Assembly (NCBI RefSeq): GCF_016735675.1
Contig: NZ_JAERSG010000002.1
Location: 248,001-312,000 of the forward strand
From: Nocardioides baculatus
GTDB taxonomy: Bacteria; Actinomycetota; Actinomycetes; Propionibacteriales; Nocardioidaceae
Reading direction: 5' to 3'
DNA: 64,000 bases
Part shown: positions 1-9,191 of the stretch, piece after piece
Numbering within the stretch: position 1 is the first letter of the stretch
Layout of the letters: the number at the start of each line of letters is the position of its first letter
The notes under the pieces: model-generated
Databases searched by the model: none
Told to the model about the DNA's origin: nothing
The model's input: only the letters and a program-made list of their open reading frames with translations
Position numbers and translations under genes: made by a program

Positions 1-241
1 CTTCAAGGCCCGTCCGTCGCCGTTCTACATCCTCGACGAGGTCGAGGCGGCGCTCGACGACACCAACCTGGGCCGCCTGCTCCAGATCTACGAGGAGCTC
101 CGCGAGAACTCCCAGCTCCTGGTCATCACCCACCAGAAGCGCACGATGGAGGTCGGCGACGCGCTCTACGGCGTCACGATGCGCGGCGACGGCGTGTCCG
201 CGGTGATCAGCCAGCGGCTGCGCGACGCAGAGTCGGCGTGA
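1..241 (+). CDS. smc: Chromosome segregation ATPase SMC, C-terminal end (partial)
   Basis: Only the last 79 residues are in the window; the frame is open from base 2. They contain the Walker B region of an ABC-type head ([15 protein letters not shown]) followed by the D-loop and switch segment [22 protein letters not shown], which is the usual SMC carboxyl end. SMC forms a DNA-bound ring with ScpA and ScpB and compacts and separates chromosomes. In many actinobacteria smc lies directly upstream of ftsY, as here. The coiled coils, hinge and N-terminal head lie outside the window. Confidence 0.93.
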   Translation, partial: FKARPSPFYILDEVEAALDDTNLGRLLQIYEELRENSQLLVITHQKRTMEVGDALYGVTMRGDGVSAVISQRLRDAESA

Positions 242-251
242 GGTCTGCCTG

Positions 252-696
252 ATGCCGCAGGACGCGGTCGGCGTACGTCGCCTGGCGCACCGCCACCACG
301 CGCTGGCGCGACGACGACGCCTACGGCCACCTCAACAACGCCACCTACTACGAGCTGTTCGACACCGCGGTCAACGCCTACCTCTACGAGGCGACCGGCG
401 TCGACGTGCGGGCGCTGCCGGAGATCGGCGTCGTCGCCGAGACCGGGTGCCGCTACTTCCGCGAGATCGGGTTCCCCGAGCCGATCGAGATGGGCCTGGT
501 CGTCGACAAGGTCGGCACCAGCTCGATCGTCTACCGGATCGGCCTCTTCCAGGGACCCTCGGAGGAGGCGGCTGCCGAGGGGCGGTTCGTCCACGTCTAC
601 GTCGACAACACCCACGGCGCGGGCTCCCGTCCGGTGACACCGATCCCCGACGTCGTGCGCGAGGCCGTCGTACGACTCCTGCCTGCTCAGGCGTAG
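252..696 (+). CDS. Hotdog-fold acyl-CoA thioesterase, apparent frameshift at the start
   Basis: The frame ending at 696 encodes a 4-hydroxybenzoyl-CoA-thioesterase-like hotdog protein: WRDDDAYGHLNNATYYELFD holds the usual catalytic Asp and the YGHLNN turn. This family hydrolyses acyl-CoA thioesters. That frame has a stop at 250-252 and then no ATG, GTG, TTG or CTG before the GTG at 406, which would remove the catalytic helix. An ATG at 252 lies one base out of register. Dropping one base after it would give a normal start reading MRRTRSAYVAW. The cause may be a sequencing error, a real disabling frameshift or a non-standard start. It lies 10 bp after smc. Confidence 0.75.
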
Positions 697-812
697 GGCG
701 CGTCCCCTAGCTCACCCCGACGCGCCCGGGAGCCTGCCTCGATGCGGGTCTGCGAGTGTGGCTGTGCGACGGTGGAGGAGTCAGCACGAACCCCCTCGGA
801 GAGGCTCCCTCC

Positions 813-989
813 ATGCTCGCGATCATCCTGATGATGACCCTCGGCGTGCTCGTCGCCGCTGCCGTGGCCGTCTACGTCGCCTACCCGCACCGCGGCGAGG
901 ACATCCCCGTGGTCCCGCAGCTCGGCGACGCGATGCGCAAGGGTGTCGACGCCCTCCCGACGCTCGAGGACTCCGAGTCGCGCGTCTGA
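813..989 (+). CDS. Small single-span membrane protein (58 aa)
   Basis: The product has one hydrophobic segment at about residues 2-24 (LAIILMMTLGVLVAAAVAVY), then a short soluble tail ending in acidic residues. The chosen ATG has a GGAGAGG ribosome binding site 9 nt upstream; longer starts in the same frame have no such site. The likely topology is an N-terminal anchor with a cytoplasmic tail. I do not recognise a family. It sits alone between the thioesterase and the methyltransferase. Confidence 0.65.
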   Translation: MLAIILMMTLGVLVAAAVAVYVAYPHRGEDIPVVPQLGDAMRKGVDALPTLEDSESRV

Positions 990-1039
990 CGCCTGGACGT
1001 CCGTACGGCGTGGCACTCCCGCGAGAGCCTGCGACGGGT

Positions 1040-1045
1040 TAGCGT
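1040..1045 (+). promoter_or_regulatory. -10 hexamer TAGCGT, leaderless promoter of the methyltransferase
   Basis: TAGCGT ends 7 nt before the GTG at 1053 and no ribosome binding site lies between. This spacing recurs before many genes in the window and selects 1053 over the in-frame GTG at 1044, which falls inside the hexamer. Confidence 0.55.
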
Positions 1046-1052
1046 GCCCAGC

Positions 1053-1967
1053 GTGACCGAGTCACGCCAGCATGTCTCGAGCGCCTACTGCGCAGCCTGT
1101 GGCACCACGGTGTCACGGGAGTTCCGGCGTGGTCCGGACGGCCGCCCGCACGTGAAGTGCCCCCGCTGCGGCAGCCTGGAGCGCCACCGGTTCCTCTCGC
1201 TGCTCCTCGGCGTCCTCGCCCCGGAGCTGCGCGACCTGGACACCGTGGTCGAGATCGGTCCGTCGCGTCAGTCCACCGTCCTCATCGACCAGCTCGGCGC
1301 GCGTCGCCGCATCGGTCTCGACTTCGGCTACGACGGTCGCGAGGTCGACGCCCTCGCGTGCCTGACGCGGCTCCCGCTGCGGGACGGCTCGGTCGACCTG
1401 CTCGTCTGCTACCACGTGCTCGAGCACGTGCCCGACGACGCCGCCGCGATGCACGAGATCGCGCGGGTGCTGAGCCCGCGGGGCATCGCGCTCCTGCAGG
1501 TGCCGATCCGGATGGGCGTGCCGACCGAGGAGGACCCGGCGGCCCTGCCCGAGGAGCGGTTGCGCCGGTTCGGCCAGGTCGACCACGTGCGGTGGTACGG
1601 CGACGACTTCGACTCGCGGTTGTCGGAGGCCGGCCTGTCGTCGGTCCGGGTCACCCCGCCGGCGCTGCTCGGCGAGGCCGCCGTCGAGTGGTTCCACCTG
1701 ATGCCGCACGAGATGGTCTGGGTGGCCCGCCCCGGCAAGGAGGTGGCTGCCCCCATGCTCGCCGGCGGGCCCGCCTCGGGCCTCACGGCGGCCTTCGACG
1801 CCGTGCTGGCCGACCTCGCGCTGACGCGCGCGAGGGTCGACCGGGCACGCGCCCGCGGCGACCGGCTGGCCGCCCAGCGCGACGCCCTGCTGGCGCGGCT
1901 GGGCGCCGTGCGTCCGCGTCGCGGCGCCGAGGTGGTCACCCGCCTCCGGCGCGCCGCGCACCTGTGA
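1053..1967 (+). CDS. SAM-dependent methyltransferase with N-terminal zinc ribbon
   Basis: This is a class I methyltransferase of 304 aa. Residues 13-39 form a CxxC...CxxC zinc ribbon (C13, C16, C36, C39). The Rossmann part follows, with VVEIGPS as the SAM-binding motif I and the methyltransferase-11 type segment DLLVCYHVLEHVPDD. The C-terminus is Arg/Ala-rich and probably helical. The substrate is unknown; similar proteins often sit with surface-sugar genes, and two such genes follow ftsY on the other strand. The GTG start is chosen from the leaderless promoter; an alternative GTG is at 1044. Confidence 0.85.
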   Translation: MTESRQHVSSAYCAACGTTVSREFRRGPDGRPHVKCPRCGSLERHRFLSLLLGVLAPELRDLDTVVEIGPSRQSTVLIDQLGARRRIGLDFGYDGREVDALACLTRLPLRDGSVDLLVCYHVLEHVPDDAAAMHEIARVLSPRGIALLQVPIRMGVPTEEDPAALPEERLRRFGQVDHVRWYGDDFDSRLSEAGLSSVRVTPPALLGEAAVEWFHLMPHEMVWVARPGKEVAAPMLAGGPASGLTAAFDAVLADLALTRARVDRARARGDRLAAQRDALLARLGAVRPRRGAEVVTRLRRAAHL

Positions 1968-1980
1968 TGGGATTGCCCGC

Positions 1981-3108
1981 ATGGCTGACTGGCTCTATCT
2001 GATCATCGGCATCGCCGTCGTCGGCGTCCTCACGCTCGCGGGGCTGCTGACCTCCGGCCGACGCCGCAAGGGCGACCTGCCCGCCGCGGGCGGGACGGAC
2101 GTCATCGCGCCCCCGCCGACCGAGACCGACACGGCTGTCGACGCGGCGCCCGAGCCGGCCGTCGAGACCGCTCCCACGGTGGAGAAGCCGGAGGGTACGG
2201 CGTCGCGCCTGGTGCGGCTGCGCCAGCGGCTCTCGCGCTCGCAGGGCGGCCTCGGCCAGGGCCTTCTCGCCCTGCTCAGCCGCGACAAGCTCGACGAGGA
2301 CACCTGGGAGGCGATCGAGGACACCCTCCTCACCGCCGACGTCGGTGTCGCGCCGACCCAGGCACTGGTCGAGAAGCTCCGCACCCGGCTGCGCGTCGAG
2401 GGCGGCCAACAGCCCGACGCGCGTGCGGTGCTGCGTGAGGAGCTCATCGAGCTCGTCGGCACCGACATGGACCGTCGCGTCCAGGTCACCGGCACCGACG
2501 GCAAGCCCGGCGTGGTCCTGGTCGTCGGCGTCAACGGCGCCGGCAAGACGACCACCGTCGGCAAGATCGCCCGGATCCTCGTCGCCGAGGACCTCTCGGT
2601 CACCCTCGGTGCCGCCGACACCTTCCGCGCGGCGGCCGTCGACCAGCTGGCCACCTGGGGCGAGCGCGTCGGCGTCGAGGTCGTCCGCGGCCCCGAGGGC
2701 GGCGACCCCGCCAGCGTGGCCTTCGAGGCGGTCAAGCACGGCGTGGACGAGGGCATCGACACGGTCCTCATCGACACCGCCGGCCGGCTCCAGAACAAGG
2801 CCGGCCTGATGGACGAGCTCGGCAAGGTCAAGCGGGTCATCGAGAAGCAGGCCCCGGTCACCGAGGTGCTGCTCGTGCTCGACGCCACCACCGGCCAGAA
2901 CGGCCTGGTCCAGGCCCGCGTCTTCAGCGAGATCGTCGACGTCACCGGCATCGTCCTCACCAAGCTCGACGGCTCCGCCAAGGGCGGGATCGTGGTCCAG
3001 GTGCAGCGCGAGCTCGGCGTACCCGTCAAGCTCGTCGGCCTCGGCGAGGGCCCCGACGACATGGCCCCCTTCGACGCGGCCGCCTTCGTCGACGCCCTCC
3101 TCGGCTGA
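1981..3108 (+). CDS. ftsY: Signal recognition particle receptor FtsY
   Basis: The product is the 375-aa SRP receptor GTPase, which docks Ffh-bound ribosomes at the membrane. Residues 4-24 form a hydrophobic N-terminal anchor, as in other actinobacterial FtsY proteins, followed by a Pro/Glu/Thr-rich linker of about 50 residues. The NG domain follows: the N helices, the P-loop GVNGAGKTTTVGK at about 180-192, DTFRAAAVDQL, DTAGRL and the G4 motif TKLDGSAKGG. Its partner Ffh is encoded at 11485. The 32-bp repeat array begins 16 bp after the stop. Confidence 0.97.
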   Translation: MADWLYLIIGIAVVGVLTLAGLLTSGRRRKGDLPAAGGTDVIAPPPTETDTAVDAAPEPAVETAPTVEKPEGTASRLVRLRQRLSRSQGGLGQGLLALLSRDKLDEDTWEAIEDTLLTADVGVAPTQALVEKLRTRLRVEGGQQPDARAVLREELIELVGTDMDRRVQVTGTDGKPGVVLVVGVNGAGKTTTVGKIARILVAEDLSVTLGAADTFRAAAVDQLATWGERVGVEVVRGPEGGDPASVAFEAVKHGVDEGIDTVLIDTAGRLQNKAGLMDELGKVKRVIEKQAPVTEVLLVLDATTGQNGLVQARVFSEIVDVTGIVLTKLDGSAKGGIVVQVQRELGVPVKLVGLGEGPDDMAPFDAAAFVDALLG

Positions 3109-3124
3109 CCCGGCTCCTCTGCAC

Positions 3125-3284
3125 GCGCACAGCGTGCCGAGTGGGCGCGTGTGTACGCGTAGAACGTGCCGAGTGGGCGCATGTGTGCGCGTAGAACGTG
3201 CCGAGTCGGCGCATGTGTACGCGTAGAACGTGCCGAGTCGGCGCATGTGTACGCGTAGATCGCATCGAGCCGTCGCGTTTGTGC
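3125..3284 (+). repeat. Five contiguous 32-bp direct repeats downstream of ftsY
   Basis: Five units of exactly 32 bp start at 3125, 3157, 3189, 3221 and 3253. Units 3 and 4 are identical; the outer ones are diverged. Every unit carries a version of GTGCCGAGTSGGCGC. The units abut without spacers. Because 32 is not a multiple of three, the array is not a coding repeat. It fills the gap between the convergent ftsY and glycosyltransferase genes. Confidence 0.9.
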
Positions 3285-3290
3285 GCGCAG

Positions 3291-3380
3291 CGGCGAACAA
3301 AGGCGCCGACTCGGCGGTGTTCCAGCGAGCAGATGCGCCGACTCGGTTCTGACCCGGCGAACAGATGCGCCGACTCGGGA
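3291..3380 (-). repeat. Inverted-orientation 32-bp repeats facing the ftsY array
   Basis: Units starting at 3291, 3323 and 3355 (the last incomplete) again keep a 32-bp period. They carry the core in the opposite orientation (ATGCGCCGACTCGG), so they face the units at 3125-3284 and could pair with them as long hairpins. The last unit runs to the stop codon of the minus-strand glycosyltransferase. The same family recurs at 62405-62521. Confidence 0.85.
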
Positions 3381-6356
3381 TCAGGAGCGGGCGAGGATCC
3401 GGCGTACGGCGTCGTCGACGAGGGTCTCGGCGCGCTTGTCGAAGCTGTGCTCGGCCATCACCCGCTCGGCGATGGCACGGCGGGCTGCGTCGTCGGGGAA
3501 CGCGTCGTAGGGCGGCTGGACCAGGCGGGCGAGCTCGTGCTCGTTGTCGAAGGGCAGGACGAGGCCGCCGAAGATCTCGAGGCCGTCGATCCGGTCGCTG
3601 AGGATGCGCGCACCGCAGGCGGCGGCGTCGAAGAGCCGGTTGGACGCGAAGCTGTCGCGGCGCATGTCGAGGTGGTGGTCGTTGAGGACGATGCCGGCGG
3701 AGGCGTAGAGCACGCCGACCTCGCGGTTGTCGACGCCGCCGGACGCGATCTGCTCGCGCTCGACGAACTCGGTCCAGTCGTTGCCGTGGAGGGTGAGGTC
3801 GGCGCCGATGGCCAGCGCGCTGCGTACGGCGTAGCGGTAGACGCCGCGGGAGTTGCCGACGAACAGCAGTGCCGGACCGGTGTCGGGCTCGGCCCGGTCG
3901 GGGTGGAACCACCGGGTGTCGGTGCACTGGAGCAGCGGCTCGATCGTGGTGCCCCACTCGCGGGTCATCCGCTCGGCCCAGCTCGTGCTGGCGGCGTACA
4001 CGTGGTCGAAACCAGCGACCTCGTCGGGCGCGATCATGTCGGGGTGGCTGATGATCCACTCGACGTTGAGCAGCCCGGGCCGCGGAGCGACCCGGTCGAG
4101 CCCGCGCAGCACGAGGAGCACGTCGTCGTGGTCGCGTGAGTCGCGACCACGCGCATCGCGCCGGTCGATGGCGACGTGCTGCCCGCGTCGTTCGAGCGCG
4201 TCGGCGAGCGAGCGGGCGAAGTAGGTGTCGCCCCACCGGTCGCCGCGCTGCGCGGCGGGTGCGGCGATGTCGATCGCCCATCGGAGTCGCGGCGGCGTCT
4301 CGTGGATGCCCTGGATGGGCCGCACGACGAGCTCCGGCACCAGCGCCGACGGTGCGGCCGGGTCCTCCGGGTCCGCCGTGATCCGGCGGTTGCGCTCGTC
4401 GGTGACCTCGAGGCCGGCCCGGGCCAGCAGCTCGGGCGCCCGGTCGGGGCCGGCCGCGGCGGGGCTGCGGCTCAGTGAGGACATAGCGCCGATGAGCTCG
4501 TCGGGCAGGGCGTACGCCGTGCGCGAGGTGATCACGGTCTCGGGCACGACGACCGAGCCGCCCAGCCCCGCGTGCTGCGCCCGCAGGCCGAGGTCGGTCT
4601 CCGCGAGCACCGACCGGAAGCGCGGGTCGAGCCCGCGCAGGGCGACGGCGTCCTCGGTGCGCAGCGCGACGAGGGGAGCGGCCGGTGCGGCGACCGTGCA
4701 CTGCCCGATGCGGACGGCGTCGCTGGTCGGCAGCCCGGCGAGGAAGAGCTCGGGGTGGGGGTTGACCTCGGTGAAGCGGGCGCCGGCGCTGAGGACGACA
4801 CCGTCGAGGTCGACGATCAGTGGCTGGGCGAGGGCCACGCCCGGCTCGCGGACGACCTCGGCGAGCCGGCCGGCGATCGGCTGGCGAGGCGGCATCGCCT
4901 CGGGACGGACCAGCAGGATCGTGCTGCCCGCGGCCTGCGAGACGCCGATGTTGGTGGCCGCCGACATCGACACCGGCGTCGGCACCGACACGAAGCGCGC
5001 GCCGGAGATGATCGCGGCGATGGAGGCAGCGAGCACGTGGTGCGCGCGCCGCAGGCGTACGCCGACGAGGATCAGCTCGACCCCCTCACGGGGCACCGAG
5101 CCTAGCCACTCGACGGTGCGCCGCGGCTCGGGCCCGACGGGCATGACCGCGGTGACGAGGTCGTCGGACCGCTCGCGCACGGCGGCGTCCCAGTCGACGA
5201 GCTGGCGCTCGAGGACGACCGAGTCCCAGTCGTCACCGAGGTCGGGCAGGCCGGGGTCGGGCCGCTTGAGGACGGGTACGTCGACGGGGAGCGGGTCGTG
5301 GTCGCGGGAGAGCCGCAGCATGATGTCGCGCTCGACCGACCCGCCGAGCCCCTCGTCGAAGCCGCCGACGTCCTTGATGGCGGCCCGCCGCAGCAGGGCG
5401 GTCGCCAGGTCGACCGGTCGTCCGGCGAGCAGCTCGGCCCGGTCGCGGCCGACGGCGCCGGCACCGGCCAGCACGGCCGAGGAGCCGGAGCGGTGGGCGT
5501 GCGCGACCAGCGAGCCCAGCATGTCGGGCAGCCACTGGCGCCCGAGGGGGAGGAAGGCGACGTGCTCGGCCGTCCCGTGCTCGAGCGCCACGTTGAGCGC
5601 GTGGGCGTGCGAGCAGCGCGACTCGCGGACCACGGTGATGCGGTCGTCGAAGGCGGCGATGCCCTGGAGCACGGCGGCCGTGTCGTCGAGCGACCCGCGG
5701 TCGACGGCGACGAGGTGCCAGTCGGCGAAGGACTGCGCCTGGAGGGACGCGAGCGTCTCGCGCACGAGCGGTCCGGCGTCCTGCGTCGCCATCACGACCG
5801 TGACGGCGGGGGAGGTGCCCAGGGCGGTGGGGAGGGCCGGGGTCGGGCCGACGAGGTCGGGCCGGTCGAGCACGACCTCGCGTCGCCACGCCGTGGCCGC
5901 CTCGATCGCGGCCGCGCGGTAGGTGCCCCACGAGACCTTGCGCGGCAGGATCCGCGTCGGCAGCGCGGTCCCGGGAGGCGACACCGACAGCCAGTAGGAC
6001 AGCGCGCCGTAGGGGTGGTGGCGGGCCTCGGGGTGCGCCGCGAAGATGATCCGCGGGTCCACCAGCGGGTGCGGCGCGATCCGGTTGCGCCGACGCCGCT
6101 CGGAGACGTACCAGAGGACGGGGTGCTGGCCGAGGCGCTGCCACGAGCGACGCCGGCCGATCCACTGGGCCTCGAAGAGCGGGTGCGGCGACACGTCGCC
6201 GGCCAGCACGGCTGCGCGGGCCGCGTCCTGCACCGACGCGAAGGTCGTGCCGAGCTGGGCGCCGACGTAGTCGGCGTCGACCAGGCCCGACTCGACCAGG
6301 ACGATCTCGGCGTCGTCGAGCCGCACCTGGCTCGGCCGGCGACGCTCACCGCGCAT
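3381..6356 (-). CDS. Large two-domain glycosyltransferase (GT2 plus group-1-like)
   Basis: This 991-aa protein has no membrane span. Residues about 185-390 form a GT2 domain (VTVVMATQDAGPLVRETL, then VAVDRGSLDDT). A degenerate middle region of similar fold follows. The end is a group-1-like domain with FVGNSRGVYRY and FDAAACGARILSDRIDGLEI, the latter typical of the DUF3880/Glyco_trans_1_2 type. Such proteins extend or decorate cell-surface polysaccharides. The start overlaps the stop of the upstream rhamnan-synthesis gene by 11 bp, so the two are probably translationally coupled. Donor sugar and acceptor cannot be read from the sequence. Confidence 0.85.
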   Translation of the reverse strand: MRGERRRPSQVRLDDAEIVLVESGLVDADYVGAQLGTTFASVQDAARAAVLAGDVSPHPLFEAQWIGRRRSWQRLGQHPVLWYVSERRRRNRIAPHPLVDPRIIFAAHPEARHHPYGALSYWLSVSPPGTALPTRILPRKVSWGTYRAAAIEAATAWRREVVLDRPDLVGPTPALPTALGTSPAVTVVMATQDAGPLVRETLASLQAQSFADWHLVAVDRGSLDDTAAVLQGIAAFDDRITVVRESRCSHAHALNVALEHGTAEHVAFLPLGRQWLPDMLGSLVAHAHRSGSSAVLAGAGAVGRDRAELLAGRPVDLATALLRRAAIKDVGGFDEGLGGSVERDIMLRLSRDHDPLPVDVPVLKRPDPGLPDLGDDWDSVVLERQLVDWDAAVRERSDDLVTAVMPVGPEPRRTVEWLGSVPREGVELILVGVRLRRAHHVLAASIAAIISGARFVSVPTPVSMSAATNIGVSQAAGSTILLVRPEAMPPRQPIAGRLAEVVREPGVALAQPLIVDLDGVVLSAGARFTEVNPHPELFLAGLPTSDAVRIGQCTVAAPAAPLVALRTEDAVALRGLDPRFRSVLAETDLGLRAQHAGLGGSVVVPETVITSRTAYALPDELIGAMSSLSRSPAAAGPDRAPELLARAGLEVTDERNRRITADPEDPAAPSALVPELVVRPIQGIHETPPRLRWAIDIAAPAAQRGDRWGDTYFARSLADALERRGQHVAIDRRDARGRDSRDHDDVLLVLRGLDRVAPRPGLLNVEWIISHPDMIAPDEVAGFDHVYAASTSWAERMTREWGTTIEPLLQCTDTRWFHPDRAEPDTGPALLFVGNSRGVYRYAVRSALAIGADLTLHGNDWTEFVEREQIASGGVDNREVGVLYASAGIVLNDHHLDMRRDSFASNRLFDAAACGARILSDRIDGLEIFGGLVLPFDNEHELARLVQPPYDAFPDDAARRAIAERVMAEHSFDKRAETLVDDAVRRILARS

Positions 6357-7290
6357 CGGAGTACCTCACGCGGGGGAAGAGGGGTTCGAGGGCCAACGGC
6401 GTCGGGAGCAGCCGCTCGGTGTCGCGCAGCGGGTAGTACTGCGCGGTCTCGTCGAGGAACTCGCGCACCCCCTCGAAGCGCTGCGGGAACCGCCGCTCGC
6501 ACAGCTCGAGGAGCCGCTTGGCGTCGAGGTTGTAGGGGTCGTAGCGCAGGGTGTCGATCTTGACGTAGGGGAGGCGTGCGTTGTCGAGCACGCGGTCGGC
6601 CAGGCTCCGGGCCGGGTTCCACGGCTCGTTGGCCCGCTCGCGCCACTCGCGCACCTCGGCGCGCGTGCGCGGGAAGTGGGAGCGGTGTGCCGCCCACCAC
6701 CGCATCCGCTCGCGGGCGATCCGCTGGTCCTCGGGTGTCTCGACGAAGTAGGTGTCGGAGGTGAAGCCCGCCTCGTAGAGCCGACGCGACATGCCGACCT
6801 CGTAGCGGCGGATCACCTGCCGCCGCTTGGAGATCGGCTCCATCTCCTCCCAGAAGGTCGTGAAGGCGCGCGAGGCGACCACCCACGGACGGAAGGCGAT
6901 GAAGAAGGACTGAATGTGGGGTGCGACGCGCTCGGCGCCGGTCAGCCCCCAGAAGTCGCACGGCCGGGTGGCCATCTCGTCGAACACCGGGTCGTAGGAG
7001 TCGAGCGCGAAGACGTAGGTGTCGTTGCAGACCACCACCTCGTCGTACGCCGTCAGGTCCCCGGCGGCGTCGAGACCGACCTTGTAGGAGAAGAAGTCGT
7101 AGCCGTAGTTGGCCCGCTCGACGAGGACCGCCCGCTCGGACAGCCAGGCGCGGGCCGAGTCCTGCAGGGTCGCGGTCGTGCAGACCAGCAGGGTGTCGAC
7201 CGAGGCGGCCAGTGCCTCGACCTGTCCGCGCACGTGCGGACGCAGCTCCCCAGCCACGTCGAAGTGCGCCATCACGGCCAGTCTGGACAC
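6346..7290 (-). CDS. Rhamnan synthesis protein F (RgpF)-like protein
   Basis: The 314-aa product resembles the RgpF family (PF05045), whose members take part in assembling rhamnose-containing surface polysaccharides. Recognisable features are an N-terminal MAHFDVAGELRPHV strand-turn, the ERANYGYDFFSYKVGL segment, VVVCNDTYVF and FWGLTGAERVAPHIQSFFI. It is first in a two-gene minus-strand operon with the large glycosyltransferase. The GTG start has TAGTGT 6 nt upstream and no ribosome binding site, as expected for a leaderless message. Confidence 0.82.
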   Translation of the reverse strand: MSRLAVMAHFDVAGELRPHVRGQVEALAASVDTLLVCTTATLQDSARAWLSERAVLVERANYGYDFFSYKVGLDAAGDLTAYDEVVVCNDTYVFALDSYDPVFDEMATRPCDFWGLTGAERVAPHIQSFFIAFRPWVVASRAFTTFWEEMEPISKRRQVIRRYEVGMSRRLYEAGFTSDTYFVETPEDQRIARERMRWWAAHRSHFPRTRAEVREWRERANEPWNPARSLADRVLDNARLPYVKIDTLRYDPYNLDAKRLLELCERRFPQRFEGVREFLDETAQYYPLRDTERLLPTPLALEPLFPRVRYSDAR

Positions 7291-7296
7291 GGCCGA

Positions 7297-7302
7297 ACAC
7301 TA
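7297..7302 (-). promoter_or_regulatory. -10 hexamer TAGTGT, leaderless promoter of the rgpF-like operon
   Basis: Read on the minus strand, TAGTGT ends 6 nt before the GTG at 7290, with no ribosome binding site between. Confidence 0.55.
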
Positions 7303-7508
7303 ACAAGCGGGCACCGTCGCCCGATCAGTTCACATGCCCGTAACACGACGCGGGAATCCGTTGCCTGCCCGCAACATCCGTCGCGCGCCGGTGAAACCTC
7401 CTCGTCGCAGGCTTCGGGTCATCACGCGGGCCCGCCATGCCACCGTCGTCATGACACCGGAGCCCCGCACCCCCACCTTGTCAACCAAGCTCGAACCCTG
7501 GAGGTTCT
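7303..7508 (+). promoter_or_regulatory. Upstream control region of amt-glnK-glnD
   Basis: This is the longest gene-free stretch upstream of the nitrogen operon. It contains an inverted repeat GTTGC-N6-GCAAC at 7360-7375 and GTAAC at 7340, with GAAAC-like motifs further along. Actinobacterial amt operons are commonly controlled by GlnR, whose boxes are built from GTNAC and GAAAC half-sites. The resemblance is suggestive only, because the half-site spacing is not canonical. A GGAGGT ribosome binding site lies just before the GTG at 7509. Confidence 0.4.
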
Positions 7509-9154
<1,646 letters not shown>

Positions 9155-9191
9155 TGGCACGCCTGTCTCGGGCTCGCACAGTGAATCCAGC

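Noticed and set aside
3125..3284. CRISPR array
   Set aside because: The 32-bp units abut directly with no spacers, include inverted copies and have no cas genes nearby.
1936..4701. Very long minus-strand reading frame (over 900 codons)
   Set aside because: It runs antisense to ftsY and then out of frame through the glycosyltransferase. The translation is Arg/Ala/Gly-rich with no family motif, as expected of high-GC shadow frames.
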